From: Tigheibacillus halophilus
GTDB taxonomy: Bacteria > Bacillota > Bacilli > Bacillales > Amphibacillaceae
Assembly: GCF_042683165.1 (NCBI RefSeq)
Contig: NZ_JBHUIZ010000015.1
Span: forward strand, 310,001 to 374,000
Length of the DNA stretch: 64,000 nucleotides
Reading direction: 5' to 3'
The notes under the pieces were generated by a model. It made no database searches, had not been told where the DNA came from, and saw only the letters and a list, made by a program, of their open reading frames with translations. Below, one piece after another: positions 40,876 to 50,274 of the stretch. The position numbers and the translations under genes are program-made. Every line of letters starts with the position of its first letter. Positions within the stretch are counted from its first letter, which is position 1.

Positions 40876-41691
40876 TTAATCCATAGTTTTGCTCAGAATT
40901 GATTTGGCAGTAATTTGCTTTAATTCACTGGATTTTTCTTTATTTCTGAGTGCATAACCTGTGGTTAAAATATCAATCACTAGAAGCTGCGATACTTTTG
41001 CAGAAAGCGACCCGCCATCTACAACGGACTCCCCCATGGATGTGTTTAATGTGATATCAGCCTTTTGGGCAATTGGTGACAGAATAAAGTTTGTAATCAC
41101 GATAATGGTAGCTTTATTATTTTTGGCAATTGTCGCAGATTCGTATATATCCTTTGTTCTTCCGGAGAGGCTTAACACAATCACCACATCTTCTTTGGTG
41201 AAGGTAGTGGCCTCCATAGCTTGAAAATGTGAATCAATAATCGCTTTTGCAGATCTTCCAACCCGCAAAAAACTTACCTGCGCTTCTTGCGCTGCTAATC
41301 CACTAGCGCCAATTCCAAAAATAAAGATTCTCTTTGATTGTTCGATTGCTGTAATTGCTCTATCCAAAACTTCCTTATCGATCAGTGAAATTGTACGATC
41401 AATCACTTGACCAAAATTATTTTGGATTCTATCGATATAGGAATCGATGGAAGGGGACTGCTCTGATAGGTCTTCCATAGCAATTTGTAATTTTAAATCT
41501 TGGAATCCTTCAAAACCAATTTTTTTACAAAAGCGGATAATAGTGGCGTCTCCCACCCCTATAATTTTGGTTACTTCTTGAATAGATTTGTAAATGATTT
41601 CTTTGCCGGCCTTTTTAATATAATCGGCTATCTTTTTTTCGGACTTCGTGAGATCTGAATAACATGATTCTATAATACTTAGGTACTTCAA
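40876..41691 (-). CDS. RpiR-family transcriptional regulator (HTH + SIS)
   Basis: A 271-residue regulator from a TTG start at 41691 (ATAGGAG ahead). It has the HTH_6 region LTKSEKKIADYIKKAGK, ... IIGVGDATIIRFCKKIGFEGFQDLK, and the SIS domain IFIFGIGASGLAAQEAQ and VVIVLSLSGRTKDIYESA. It likely senses a sugar phosphate produced by the downstream mannitol-class PTS and controls that cluster. It is a paralogue of the protein encoded at 7.2 kb. Confidence 0.9.
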   Translation of the reverse strand: MKYLSIIESCYSDLTKSEKKIADYIKKAGKEIIYKSIQEVTKIIGVGDATIIRFCKKIGFEGFQDLKLQIAMEDLSEQSPSIDSYIDRIQNNFGQVIDRTISLIDKEVLDRAITAIEQSKRIFIFGIGASGLAAQEAQVSFLRVGRSAKAIIDSHFQAMEATTFTKEDVVIVLSLSGRTKDIYESATIAKNNKATIIVITNFILSPIAQKADITLNTSMGESVVDGGSLSAKVSQLLVIDILTTGYALRNKEKSSELKQITAKSILSKTMD

Positions 41692-42057
41692 GGTATCTAC
41701 TCCTATCTGTTAAGAATGAAGTTGGCTTTATGTTTAATAGTTTATATTAACGAAGTAATATCTGCCACTTCTGTTGTGTATGGAACCTGTAAGGAACTAT
41801 CTTAAACGGAATGTTTTCAGACTTATAAGCTTATTGAAGGAAAATGCTTTCTTCTAAATTCGCCAACTACAGTATCGCGTTTGCATAATATTTGTTGCGT
41901 ATTAAATAGGCGGCTCGTATATTTGAATTTGATTACAACCAATTCAAGCAGCAATCGTTTATCGCAAAGTTACCTCCGTGTTCTATTATCTTTTCTCCAA
42001 ACTGCCATGTGTTTTTACTTATGGAGTCATTCGTCAAAAAATTGGAAAGATATAGTA
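41692..42057. other. Gene-free gap between the RpiR and AraC genes
   Basis: This 366-bp stretch should hold the RpiR promoter. I see no convincing -35/-10 pair, terminator or repeat. A plus-strand frame that starts here and runs antisense into the AraC gene (41881-42222) shows no protein-like features. Confidence 0.4.
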
Positions 42058-42912
42058 TTACTTCCGATCTGCGAAAAATCTCGAGCGGTACGCAGACGGG
42101 GACATACCCTTATTTTTGGAAAACTGTCTCGAAAAGTGAGAAGCACTAATAAACCCGACAAGGTAGGCAATCTCTTCTATAGCGTTACTGCTTTTCCTCA
42201 GAAGTTCAGTGGATTTATTTAGTCGAGTCTGAACCAAGTATGTTTTCGGACTGATGTTCAAATGTTTTTTAAAGAGCCTGAACAAATAAGAACGTTCAAT
42301 TTGAACTTTTTCCGCCAGAAATTCAACGGAGAAAGCAGGATTTTGATAATTGGCGTGAATCAATTTGACGGCATGTTGCACATATTTTTCAGCATCAGTT
42401 AATCGATGACGCAATTCCTCCTGATGCTGCTTGCTTAATAAATTTAGAATATGGAATGCCTCGCCGAGAGCGGCAAAATGCTGTCCGCTGTCCGAATAGT
42501 AATATACATTTGCGAATAGTTCATCCATTTTATCTTTATCATGGAAAGTGTATATGTAATTGGCAGTACCTGCTGAGGGAGCAGTAAGGAATCCGCACTG
42601 CTGGAAAAATTGCTGGGATAACGTTCCATTGAATCCAATCCATCTGTAGCTCCACGGATTACCAGCTAATGGATAATAATTATTTTTCGTATGAGGGGGA
42701 ATGATAAACCCCTCTTTCTCTTTCAGGTGATGCACTTCATCCTCGATGAAAAAAAGGCCCTCTCCTTTCGTGATATAGTGTATTAGGTAATAATCGATCG
42801 GCTCATATTGATACGGTTCACGGGGCTGCACATCCTCATATCCGCACTCAAATATGTAAAATTCATCATTCCACTTTTCTTTCATTTGAAATGTGCCTAT
42901 GGACTTAAACAA
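42058..42912 (-). CDS. AraC-family transcriptional regulator
   Basis: About 285 residues from a TTG at 42912, placed eight bases after GGAGGAG. The longer frame from 43002 lacks a ribosome site, and an ATG at 42885 is a further option. The N-terminal cupin-like domain includes YLIHYITKGEGLFFIEDEVHHL and GNPWSYRWIGFNG. The C-terminal double HTH reads FLAEKVQIERSYLFRLFKKHLNISPKTYLVQTRL and IAYLVGFISASHFSRQFSKNKGMSPSAYR. It is divergent from the permease-galactosidase-GH63 operon and presumably activates it in response to a glycoside. Confidence 0.9.
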   Translation of the reverse strand: MFKSIGTFQMKEKWNDEFYIFECGYEDVQPREPYQYEPIDYYLIHYITKGEGLFFIEDEVHHLKEKEGFIIPPHTKNNYYPLAGNPWSYRWIGFNGTLSQQFFQQCGFLTAPSAGTANYIYTFHDKDKMDELFANVYYYSDSGQHFAALGEAFHILNLLSKQHQEELRHRLTDAEKYVQHAVKLIHANYQNPAFSVEFLAEKVQIERSYLFRLFKKHLNISPKTYLVQTRLNKSTELLRKSSNAIEEIAYLVGFISASHFSRQFSKNKGMSPSAYRSRFFADRK

Positions 42913-42966
42913 TATAAACTCCTCCATGCAACATAATGTCAAATAGTAACAACGTATGGTTATGTT

Positions 42967-42980
42967 AGAAACATGTTTCT
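42967..42980. promoter_or_regulatory. Perfect 14-bp palindrome in the AraC-permease promoter region
   Basis: AGAAACA and TGTTTCT abut with no spacer, just ahead of the TATAAT at 42987. This is a candidate operator. AraC proteins usually use direct repeats, so another regulator may be involved. Confidence 0.4.
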
Positions 42981-42986
42981 TTCTAC

Positions 42987-43005
42987 TATAATGAAAGCGC
43001 ACCCA
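42987..43005 (+). promoter_or_regulatory. -10 box and cre-like box of the permease-galactosidase operon
   Basis: TATAAT at 42987-42992 overlaps TGAAAGCGCACCCA (42992-43005, cre 12 of 14). The -35 region is weak, as expected for an AraC-activated promoter. Confidence 0.5.
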
Positions 43006-43094
43006 TTCATAATGAAGCGTGTAAACATTATACCAGAAATGACGAAATTCAAGTAATATCGTTGTTTACGGGAACTGAAAGGAGTTGTTTTGTA

Positions 43095-44585
43095 ATGAAT
43101 GAAAACAGAAGGAGAATCAGTTCTGTATCTTTCCTGCTGATGACTTTTACGGCAGTATTCGCATTTAATAACATCATAAATGCAACGGCAAGTATCGGAC
43201 TTTCAGCGGTTCCGACTTTTTTATTCGCAACTGTATTTTATTTTTTTCCGTTTGCTTTGATGATAGGCGAATTTTCCTCCGCCAATACAGATGCAGAGTC
43301 GGGTGTGTACAGTTGGATTAGAACGTCGTTAGGTGATAAATGGGCTTTTCTTGGTTCATGGTCGTATTTTTTTGTCAACTTGTTTTTCTTTGTGTCCTTA
43401 TTGCCCCAGACGTTAATTTATGCTTCCTATACATTTGTTGGCCATAACGTTTTTAGCGGCGTCCATGGAACGATCACTATTTCTCTCCTATCTATTATCC
43501 TTTTTTGGTTAACCACATTCGTGTCGGTAAAAGGGGTGTCATGGATTTCTAAAGTTACAGATGTATCTGGAATCGCAAGAATATTGATGGGGGTAGGCTT
43601 CATTATACTTGCATTGGCAGTATACTTTTTGCTTAGGGAACCATCAGCGCAAGAATTTTCCGGCGAGTCAGTCCTACCTGGCGCGAACTGGAATTATTTA
43701 ATGACGCTGGCCTGGATATTGCAAGCGGTAGGCGGTGCTGAAGCAGTGGGCGTTTATGTGAAAGACATTAAGGGCGGAAACAAGACCTTTGTTAAAACGC
43801 TCATTATCTCAGCGATATCCATTGGTGTGATTTACGCTTTAGGCGCTGCAGCAGTCGGCCTGGTTTTGCCTGCTGAACAGCTGCAAGGAAATTATTCCAA
43901 TGCGTTATTCGATGCATTTGCTGTTTTAGGCAATCACTTTGGGATTAGCAGTGGCATTATGACGCGGATTGTCGGATTGATTATGCTTTTAAGTGCTGCG
44001 GGTTCTCTGGTGATTTGGACGGCGGCACCGGTGAAAATTTTATTCTCGGAAATCCCAAGCGGTATTTTTGGAAAATGGGTCTCGAGGACAAATGAAGAAG
44101 GAAACCCTACAAATGCCCTTATCCTGCAAGCTGTCGTGGTTACCGTACTGATGATTATCCCTGCACTGGGAATAGGATCTATTGATACGTTGTTGAAAAC
44201 ACTTATCAATATGACGGCGGCAACTTCATTGATACCTGTATTGTTTTTACTTGTATCATACATTGTACTGCGAACAAAGAAAGACCACTTGCCCAGGGGC
44301 TTTCAGATGGGCAGCAGAAAAACCGGAATTGGGGTTGGAGTGCTATTGCTGGTGTTTTTTACCTTCGCATTTTTTGTCTCCACCTTTCCATCACCAGCTG
44401 CATTATTGGCGTATTTCAAGACGGGGACATTTGCAGAAGGAACAGCAAATCCTTTATTCAGCCTTCTATATAATGTGTTAGGTATCGTGGTATTCGTTGG
44501 ATTTGCCTATGCTTGCTATAAGAGGTATGAAAATAAACAATCAGGGGGAGTCAAACATGATCGAAAAGAAAAGATGGGAAAATAA
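43095..44585 (+). CDS. APC-superfamily amino acid permease
   Basis: About 496 residues from the ATG at 43095 (AAAGGAG ahead). Twelve membrane segments are predicted. TM1 reads SVSFLLMTFTAVFAFNNIINATA, and then come FFPFALMIGEFSSANTDAESGVYSWIR and AWILQAVGGAEAVGVYVKDIKGG, which resemble the glutamate:GABA antiporter/YjeM branch. It carries no PTS or sugar-symporter motif. It is the first gene of an operon with a beta-galactosidase (29-bp overlap) and a GH63 glucosidase. This unusual pairing suggests that the cargo is an amino acid bearing a sugar. Confidence 0.85.
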   Translation: MNENRRRISSVSFLLMTFTAVFAFNNIINATASIGLSAVPTFLFATVFYFFPFALMIGEFSSANTDAESGVYSWIRTSLGDKWAFLGSWSYFFVNLFFFVSLLPQTLIYASYTFVGHNVFSGVHGTITISLLSIILFWLTTFVSVKGVSWISKVTDVSGIARILMGVGFIILALAVYFLLREPSAQEFSGESVLPGANWNYLMTLAWILQAVGGAEAVGVYVKDIKGGNKTFVKTLIISAISIGVIYALGAAAVGLVLPAEQLQGNYSNALFDAFAVLGNHFGISSGIMTRIVGLIMLLSAAGSLVIWTAAPVKILFSEIPSGIFGKWVSRTNEEGNPTNALILQAVVVTVLMIIPALGIGSIDTLLKTLINMTAATSLIPVLFLLVSYIVLRTKKDHLPRGFQMGSRKTGIGVGVLLLVFFTFAFFVSTFPSPAALLAYFKTGTFAEGTANPLFSLLYNVLGIVVFVGFAYACYKRYENKQSGGVKHDRKEKMGK

Positions 44586-47500
44586 CCAGATTGATGGTAT
44601 TGGCAGGTTGGAGCCGCGTGCGCATTTTGATAGTTACCCGACAAGGTCAGCAGCCATTGAAAGAGATGTATCCGCTTCTCATTTTCACTTGAGTCTGAAC
44701 GGAATGTGGTCTTTTCTTTTCCTGGATGCCCCGGAATACAGCCCCGATGGCTTTTATGAAACAGCGTTTGACTGTTCGTCATGGGACAAAGTGGAAGTAC
44801 CAGGCAATTGGCAGCTCCAGGGATACGGAAAAATGCATTATTCGGATCTATGGTATAACTTTCCAATTAATCCGCCATATGTACCTACCGAAAATCCGAC
44901 AGGCATCTACCGTCGGACAATACAAATAGAAGAAATCAAAGCAGATTTCCAGTATATCCTCAACTTCCAAGGAGTGGATTCTGCATTTGAGCTGTTTATA
45001 AATGATGTGTTTGTTGGATACAGCAAAGGGGCCCGAATCCAGAGTGAATTCGATGTGTCAAACATACTTCGCGTCGGTTCCAATATCGTTACGGTCCGTG
45101 TATTTCAGTGGTCGGACGGCACCTATCTGGAGGATCAGGATATGTGGTGGCTAAGCGGCATTTTCCGTGATGTGACACTTTATGCCAGGCCGGTTATGGG
45201 GTTATATGATTTTACGGTGAAAACGTATTTCGACCAAAACTACCAACACGCAACATTACTTGTTCATCCTGTTTTGAAAGTGCGGGGACAAATGATTGCT
45301 TATGAACTGTTGGATTCGACGGGTAAATCGATTTTGAATCAAACACTTCCGGCGAAGCAGAGTCTTGTAGCAGAAGTGAATTCTCCAGAAAAATGGTCCG
45401 CAGAAGTGCCAAATTTGTATACACTGCTGATCACGGTGTATCAGGGGGATCATATTGTAGAAGTCATCAGGCAGTCTGTCGGGTTCCGGCAAATTGCGCT
45501 TGCAGGCAATACGTTTTTGGTAAACGGCAAGGCGATTAAACTGAAGGGTGTCAACAGACACGATTACAGCCCGGTTCACGGCAGGGTGACCACGAAAGCA
45601 AACGTAGAGGCTGATATCCAGCTGATGAAACAGCATAATATCAATGCGGTGAGAACTGCCCATTACCCGAACGCACCATACTTATATGATTTATGTGATG
45701 AATATGGGCTTTACGTGATTGATGAAACGGATCTGGAATGCCATGGTTTTGAATTGACGGGTGATTATAAATGGCTAGCTGACAATCCGGAGTGGGAAAT
45801 GGCTTTTGTAAACAGATTGAAGCGCATGCTGCAGCGGGATAAAAATCATCCATCTATCTTGATGTGGTCCCTCGGAAATGAATCGGCATTCGGACAAAAC
45901 TTCCGTAAAATGGCTGCGTATGCCAAGGCTGCTGATCCGACTCGTCTTGTGCATTATGAAGGAGATTTTGAAGCAGAAGTAAGTGATGTGTATTCTACCA
46001 TGTATACATGGCTGGAGCGGGAAAATGGATTAACGATGGATCAAATTGTCGCAAATACACAAAAGCCTCATATATTATGCGAATATGGCCACGCCATGGG
46101 AAACGGACCAGGGAATCTGAAGGAGTATCAGGATATTTTTTATGCGCACGAACATATGCAGGGCGGTTTTATATGGGAATGGTTTGATCATGGCATTGAA
46201 ACGAAAGCGCCGGATGGAACAACGTATTACAAATACGGCGGGGACTTCGGTGATGACCCGAATAACAGCAACTTCTGTATAGATGGGTTGCTAATGCCTG
46301 ACCGGACGCCTTCCACGGCTTTAACGGAATTTAAAAAAGTCATTGAACCGGTTGAAATGACTGCAATAGATTTACAAGCAGGTATGTTCAGGTTAACCAA
46401 TCGCCAGGATTTCTGTGGATTGGATGCATTTCAATTAATATGTCGTTATTACGAAGATGATCGGTTAATTGAGGAAAATGAAATGGATATCCCTGAAACA
46501 GCCGGCGGACAAGTATCTGAGCTGAAAATAACATACCCTGAAATTAGCCAAAAACAACCTGGAGCTCAGTATACGGTCCATTTTATTTATCAACTCAGGC
46601 AACAGGAAAAATGGGCAGATGCCGGATTCGAAGTGACACGCAGTGTATTTGTTTACCATAAGGAGGAGCGTATATCAGAACCAGCTATCAATCATCCTGC
46701 AAACCTTCAAGTGCAGGAAAAGGAAAGTTGTATACTGGTAACTGGAAAAGATTTCACAGTAGCTTTTGATAAAGTGAGGGGTAGACTTGACCAAATGATC
46801 CACCAGGGACAGGAGATCATTCAACAGGGCCCTCGACTGAATTTCTGGCGGGCGCCGATTGATAACGATATGTATATACTGGAAGATTATCGAAATAAAT
46901 ACTTCATGCACCTCGGTCATGAATCAGTTCGTGATGTGACATGGAAGGTGGAAGCGAGTGAATTTATATGGGAAGTCCACTCTTTCTTTGGTACGACAAA
47001 CAGCTCCTGGTACTATGATATTACTAGCAGATACACTGTTTCATCTGATGGCAAAATACATGTTGAAATTGCCGGGATTGCTGCAGGCAGAAAGGAAAAT
47101 GCGCCGCCAATGCTGCCGCGTATCGGTGTTGACATGAAGATTGATAAGCAATGGAATCAAGTATCTTGGCGCGGTCTCGGGCCGCATGAAAACTATGCGG
47201 ATTCCTGCCAATCATCCTATCCGGGTGTTTTTACAAAATCGGTAGATGAATTGTTTGTCAACTACGTGGTGCCCCAAGAGAATGGCAACCATATGAAATG
47301 CGATTGGGTGAGCATGAACAATGCAACAGGCGATTCCCTGCTGTGCAGAGCGGATGAAGAAGTGGCATTCAGTGCCTCCTATTATGAAGACAGTGATGTA
47401 GAAAAGGCCGCTCATACGATAGATTTGGAAAAACGGAACTACATTGTTTGGCATATAGATAGACGGCAAAATGGCCTTGGAAGCAATTCCTGCGGACAAA

Positions 47501-47613
47501 ATCAACTGGATCGCTATCGGTGTAAGTTCGAAGATTTCTCTCTAGGCTTTACCCTGTCCTTGGAAGATATTTCGAAAAAGTCTATTGTAGAGATTGCAAG
47601 GGAAAATGGTTGA
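44557..47613 (+). CDS. lacZ: Beta-galactosidase, GH2 (LacZ type)
   Basis: A 1018-residue five-domain GH2 enzyme, full LacZ length, from the ATG at 44557 (AGGGGGAG ahead). The sugar-binding jelly roll includes RTIQIEEIKADFQYILNFQG and SKGARIQSEFDVS. The TIM barrel has GVNRHDYSPVHG, WSLGNESAFGQN (acid/base Glu442) and ILCEYGHAMGNG (nucleophile Glu509). The C-terminal Bgal_small domain includes APIDNDMY and GLGPHENYADS. No signal peptide is seen, so it acts in the cytoplasm on a beta-galactoside brought in by the permease. Confidence 0.93.
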   Translation: MIEKKRWENNQIDGIGRLEPRAHFDSYPTRSAAIERDVSASHFHLSLNGMWSFLFLDAPEYSPDGFYETAFDCSSWDKVEVPGNWQLQGYGKMHYSDLWYNFPINPPYVPTENPTGIYRRTIQIEEIKADFQYILNFQGVDSAFELFINDVFVGYSKGARIQSEFDVSNILRVGSNIVTVRVFQWSDGTYLEDQDMWWLSGIFRDVTLYARPVMGLYDFTVKTYFDQNYQHATLLVHPVLKVRGQMIAYELLDSTGKSILNQTLPAKQSLVAEVNSPEKWSAEVPNLYTLLITVYQGDHIVEVIRQSVGFRQIALAGNTFLVNGKAIKLKGVNRHDYSPVHGRVTTKANVEADIQLMKQHNINAVRTAHYPNAPYLYDLCDEYGLYVIDETDLECHGFELTGDYKWLADNPEWEMAFVNRLKRMLQRDKNHPSILMWSLGNESAFGQNFRKMAAYAKAADPTRLVHYEGDFEAEVSDVYSTMYTWLERENGLTMDQIVANTQKPHILCEYGHAMGNGPGNLKEYQDIFYAHEHMQGGFIWEWFDHGIETKAPDGTTYYKYGGDFGDDPNNSNFCIDGLLMPDRTPSTALTEFKKVIEPVEMTAIDLQAGMFRLTNRQDFCGLDAFQLICRYYEDDRLIEENEMDIPETAGGQVSELKITYPEISQKQPGAQYTVHFIYQLRQQEKWADAGFEVTRSVFVYHKEERISEPAINHPANLQVQEKESCILVTGKDFTVAFDKVRGRLDQMIHQGQEIIQQGPRLNFWRAPIDNDMYILEDYRNKYFMHLGHESVRDVTWKVEASEFIWEVHSFFGTTNSSWYYDITSRYTVSSDGKIHVEIAGIAAGRKENAPPMLPRIGVDMKIDKQWNQVSWRGLGPHENYADSCQSSYPGVFTKSVDELFVNYVVPQENGNHMKCDWVSMNNATGDSLLCRADEEVAFSASYYEDSDVEKAAHTIDLEKRNYIVWHIDRRQNGLGSNSCGQNQLDRYRCKFEDFSLGFTLSLEDISKKSIVEIARENG

Positions 47614-47631
47614 TTCAGGGAGGGGACTTTG

Positions 47632-50019
47632 ATGGAAAAATGGAGACATAATGGAAGACTGTTTGTAATGCTATGTGTTTTGGTATCGGTTTTTATTATT
47701 TCAGGATGTGAAAGCAAGGAGCACAGTACAGGTAATCATGCAAACCGGAGCAGTGATGATAAAAATATGAAAGTGGCACGAACAAAGGTGGATCAGTTCG
47801 CAAACGTATTGGACTTATCAGCGAATCCGACGGAAGAAGTGAATGGTGTATATGACACGAACAAGTTCAATCATTTCTCGGATCTAGGTGCTTGGCACGG
47901 ATACTATCAGCCCGCTAAAGATAATAAAAGATTACTTGGAGGTTTTGCCGGACCTTTGATTGTTGGTGAAGAATATCCGGTCAACCTTTCTGATTCCATT
48001 CATCGTATTCAAATGACAAATAAAGGAACAAACGAACGATATGACCTTAGTAAAAGTAAGTATATAGATTTTTCTTCGTATCCGGGCAGGTTAGAGCAAA
48101 CGTATGCGTTAGATGATCTCACGCTCCATTTATCACTGATTTTTGTTAGTAATCGTACCGCTTTGATACAGACAGATATTGAAAATACCGGCGAAAAATC
48201 CCTGGAATTGGAGATTGCATGGAAAGGTTCCGTATTTGATAGCATTGTTGACGGGGAGGATAAAATCGATATCGGTACAAGTCTGGAAAAAGACGGAAAC
48301 GCGATTCAGGTTCATTTCAGCAAGGTACGGAAGCAGTGGGAATATTTGGCCACTGATGAAGTAAAATATACTATTTTTCACGCTAAAAATATCGATACGA
48401 AAATAAACGGCCTGAATTATACTTCTTCGCTGAAGGATTCTATCAATATAGCCCCCGGTGAGAAATTTGACACTTTCTCGACAGAATCCTATACATTTAC
48501 AAAAGATGAATTTTCAAAGGAAAAAGCAAGGTTATCTGATTATATCGCCGGCCACAAAAACTATTTTAAAGAAAACAAAAAGAGATGGCAAGAATATCTC
48601 GATAAGACGTTTGCTGGGAAAAAAGTAAAAGATTTTCCGGAATATCAAAATGCAGCAGTGAAATCGATTGAAACATTGATCAAGAATTGGCAAAGCCCTG
48701 CTGGTGCCATCAAGCATGACGGGATTGTCCCTTCAATGTCCTATAAATGGTTTATGGGCATGTGGGGCTGGGACTCATGGAAAGCAGATGTCGCATTAGC
48801 TGATTTTCATCCGGATCTGGCGAAAAACAATTTGCGTGCCTTGTTTGATTATCAGATTGACTCTGATGATGACGTCAGACCTCAGGATAAAGGGGCGATT
48901 ATTGACGCTATTTTCTATAATCAGGATAGCTCGCGAGGTGGGGAAGGCGGCAATTGGAACGAACGGAATTCCAAGCCACCATTGTCGGCTTGGGCAGTCT
49001 GGGAAATTTACAAGGAAACAAATGATAAGAAGTTTTTAAAAGAGATGTATCCTAAATTGATGGATTACCATCGTTGGTGGTATGCAAACCGTGACCATGA
49101 CAATAATGGTGTTGCTGAATATGGAAGCATGGTCAGTGATGCCAACTGGAAAACGGATGAATCGGGTAAAGTCATCAAGGATGGAAATAAAAATCCTAAA
49201 CTTGATGAAGAGGCAGTGATTGAAGCGGCTGCCTGGGAAAGCGGCATGGATAATGCTACTCGCTTTGATAAAGAAGGCAGCGGTAAAAATGATGTTGGTG
49301 TAAAAGTCTTTGAAAACAAAAGGGATGGAGAAGTAGTCGGTTACTCCATTAATCAAGAGTCCGTCGACCTGAACTCCTATCTCTATGCGGAAAAGGGTTT
49401 TCTGAAACTGATGGCAGCTGAACTAGGAAAGAATGAAGACGAGAAGAAACTAACTGATGATGCAAGCAAGCTGAAGAAATATATTCAAGAAAACATGTAT
49501 GACAAGAGAACTGGATACTTTTACGATTTACAAATCAATGATGATGGTTCTAAAACAAAATTGTTAGTGAACAGGGGAAAGGGCACGGAAGGTTGGCTCC
49601 CACTTTGGGCAAATGTCGCTACAGACAAGCAGGCAAAAAGTGTAAAGGATCATATGATGGACGAGGGTAAATTTAATACGTATTTGCCTTTTCCAACCGC
49701 ATCAAAAGATAATGAAAAATTCAATCCGGACACCTATTGGCGCGGCCCGGTTTGGCTGGACCAAGCTTTGTTTGGTGTAGAAGCACTGCAAAATTATGGT
49801 TTTGACAGAGAAGCAACAGAAGCAACCAAAAAGCTATTTAACCATGCAGAAGGTTTAATGGGGAATGGTGCAATCCATGAGAATTACAACCCATTAAATG
49901 GCAAAGGACGCAGTACGAAAAATTTCAGCTGGTCGGCTGCATCTTATTACTTGTTGTATAAGAACAGTCTTCTGAGTAAGCGTCCGACAACACAACATGC
50001 ATTTAGGGGAGAAGAGTGA
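47632..50019 (+). CDS. GH63 alpha-glucosidase lipoprotein (YgjK-like)
   Basis: A 795-residue enzyme. The N-terminal signal ends in the lipobox IISGC (Cys about 25), so it is anchored to the outer face of the membrane. The (alpha/alpha)6 catalytic domain is very like E. coli YgjK: WFMGMWGWDSWKADVALADF, DVRPQDKGAIIDA, GGNWNERNSKPPLSAWAVWE, AAWESGMDNATRF with the general acid Asp540, DTYWRGPVWLDQ and IHENYNPLNG with the base Glu750. YgjK prefers alpha-glucosyl-galactose type disaccharides. The ATG at 47632 follows GGGAGGGG. Lying behind lacZ, it would first remove an alpha-glucose from a galactoside outside the cell. Confidence 0.9.
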   Translation: MEKWRHNGRLFVMLCVLVSVFIISGCESKEHSTGNHANRSSDDKNMKVARTKVDQFANVLDLSANPTEEVNGVYDTNKFNHFSDLGAWHGYYQPAKDNKRLLGGFAGPLIVGEEYPVNLSDSIHRIQMTNKGTNERYDLSKSKYIDFSSYPGRLEQTYALDDLTLHLSLIFVSNRTALIQTDIENTGEKSLELEIAWKGSVFDSIVDGEDKIDIGTSLEKDGNAIQVHFSKVRKQWEYLATDEVKYTIFHAKNIDTKINGLNYTSSLKDSINIAPGEKFDTFSTESYTFTKDEFSKEKARLSDYIAGHKNYFKENKKRWQEYLDKTFAGKKVKDFPEYQNAAVKSIETLIKNWQSPAGAIKHDGIVPSMSYKWFMGMWGWDSWKADVALADFHPDLAKNNLRALFDYQIDSDDDVRPQDKGAIIDAIFYNQDSSRGGEGGNWNERNSKPPLSAWAVWEIYKETNDKKFLKEMYPKLMDYHRWWYANRDHDNNGVAEYGSMVSDANWKTDESGKVIKDGNKNPKLDEEAVIEAAAWESGMDNATRFDKEGSGKNDVGVKVFENKRDGEVVGYSINQESVDLNSYLYAEKGFLKLMAAELGKNEDEKKLTDDASKLKKYIQENMYDKRTGYFYDLQINDDGSKTKLLVNRGKGTEGWLPLWANVATDKQAKSVKDHMMDEGKFNTYLPFPTASKDNEKFNPDTYWRGPVWLDQALFGVEALQNYGFDREATEATKKLFNHAEGLMGNGAIHENYNPLNGKGRSTKNFSWSAASYYLLYKNSLLSKRPTTQHAFRGEE

Positions 50020-50108
50020 TTAAAATAAAGTTGGAGCAAAAGGTTCCATTAAGAAATTCTGATTGGATCGTATGGCAGGATGTCATTGCGATATTCTAGC
50101 CTAGAAAA

Positions 50109-50147
50109 GGTTCCGGTTATCTGTTGTTGATAATCGGAACTATTTTT
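50109..50147 (+). terminator. Terminator of the permease-lacZ-GH63 operon
   Basis: GTTCCGGTTATC and GATAATCGGAAC pair over 12 bp (one G-T) around TGTTGTT, followed by TATTTTTA. Confidence 0.75.
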
Positions 50148-50161
50148 AATGGTGGGTGCTT

Positions 50162-50239
50162 ATGAACTATATAAAAGATCTATTTCAAGCCAGATGTCTG
50201 TACAGACCTTTTAATTACATTCCATTGGGGCGAAGGTAG
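50162..50239 (+). CDS. Micro-ORF (25 codons), doubtful
   Basis: An ATG frame beginning MNYIKDLFQARCLYRPF, preceded only by a weak GGTGGG. It lies in the 50020-50436 gap. Gene status is very uncertain. Confidence 0.12.
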   Translation: MNYIKDLFQARCLYRPFNYIPLGRR

Positions 50240-50274
50240 TGATTTTTACCCTTCATATATAAAAAGGAGAGAAA

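Noticed and set aside
41881..42222. Plus-strand frame of 113 codons opposite the AraC gene
   Set aside because: It has no ribosome site or domain pattern and runs antisense through the conserved HTH coding region of the AraC gene.
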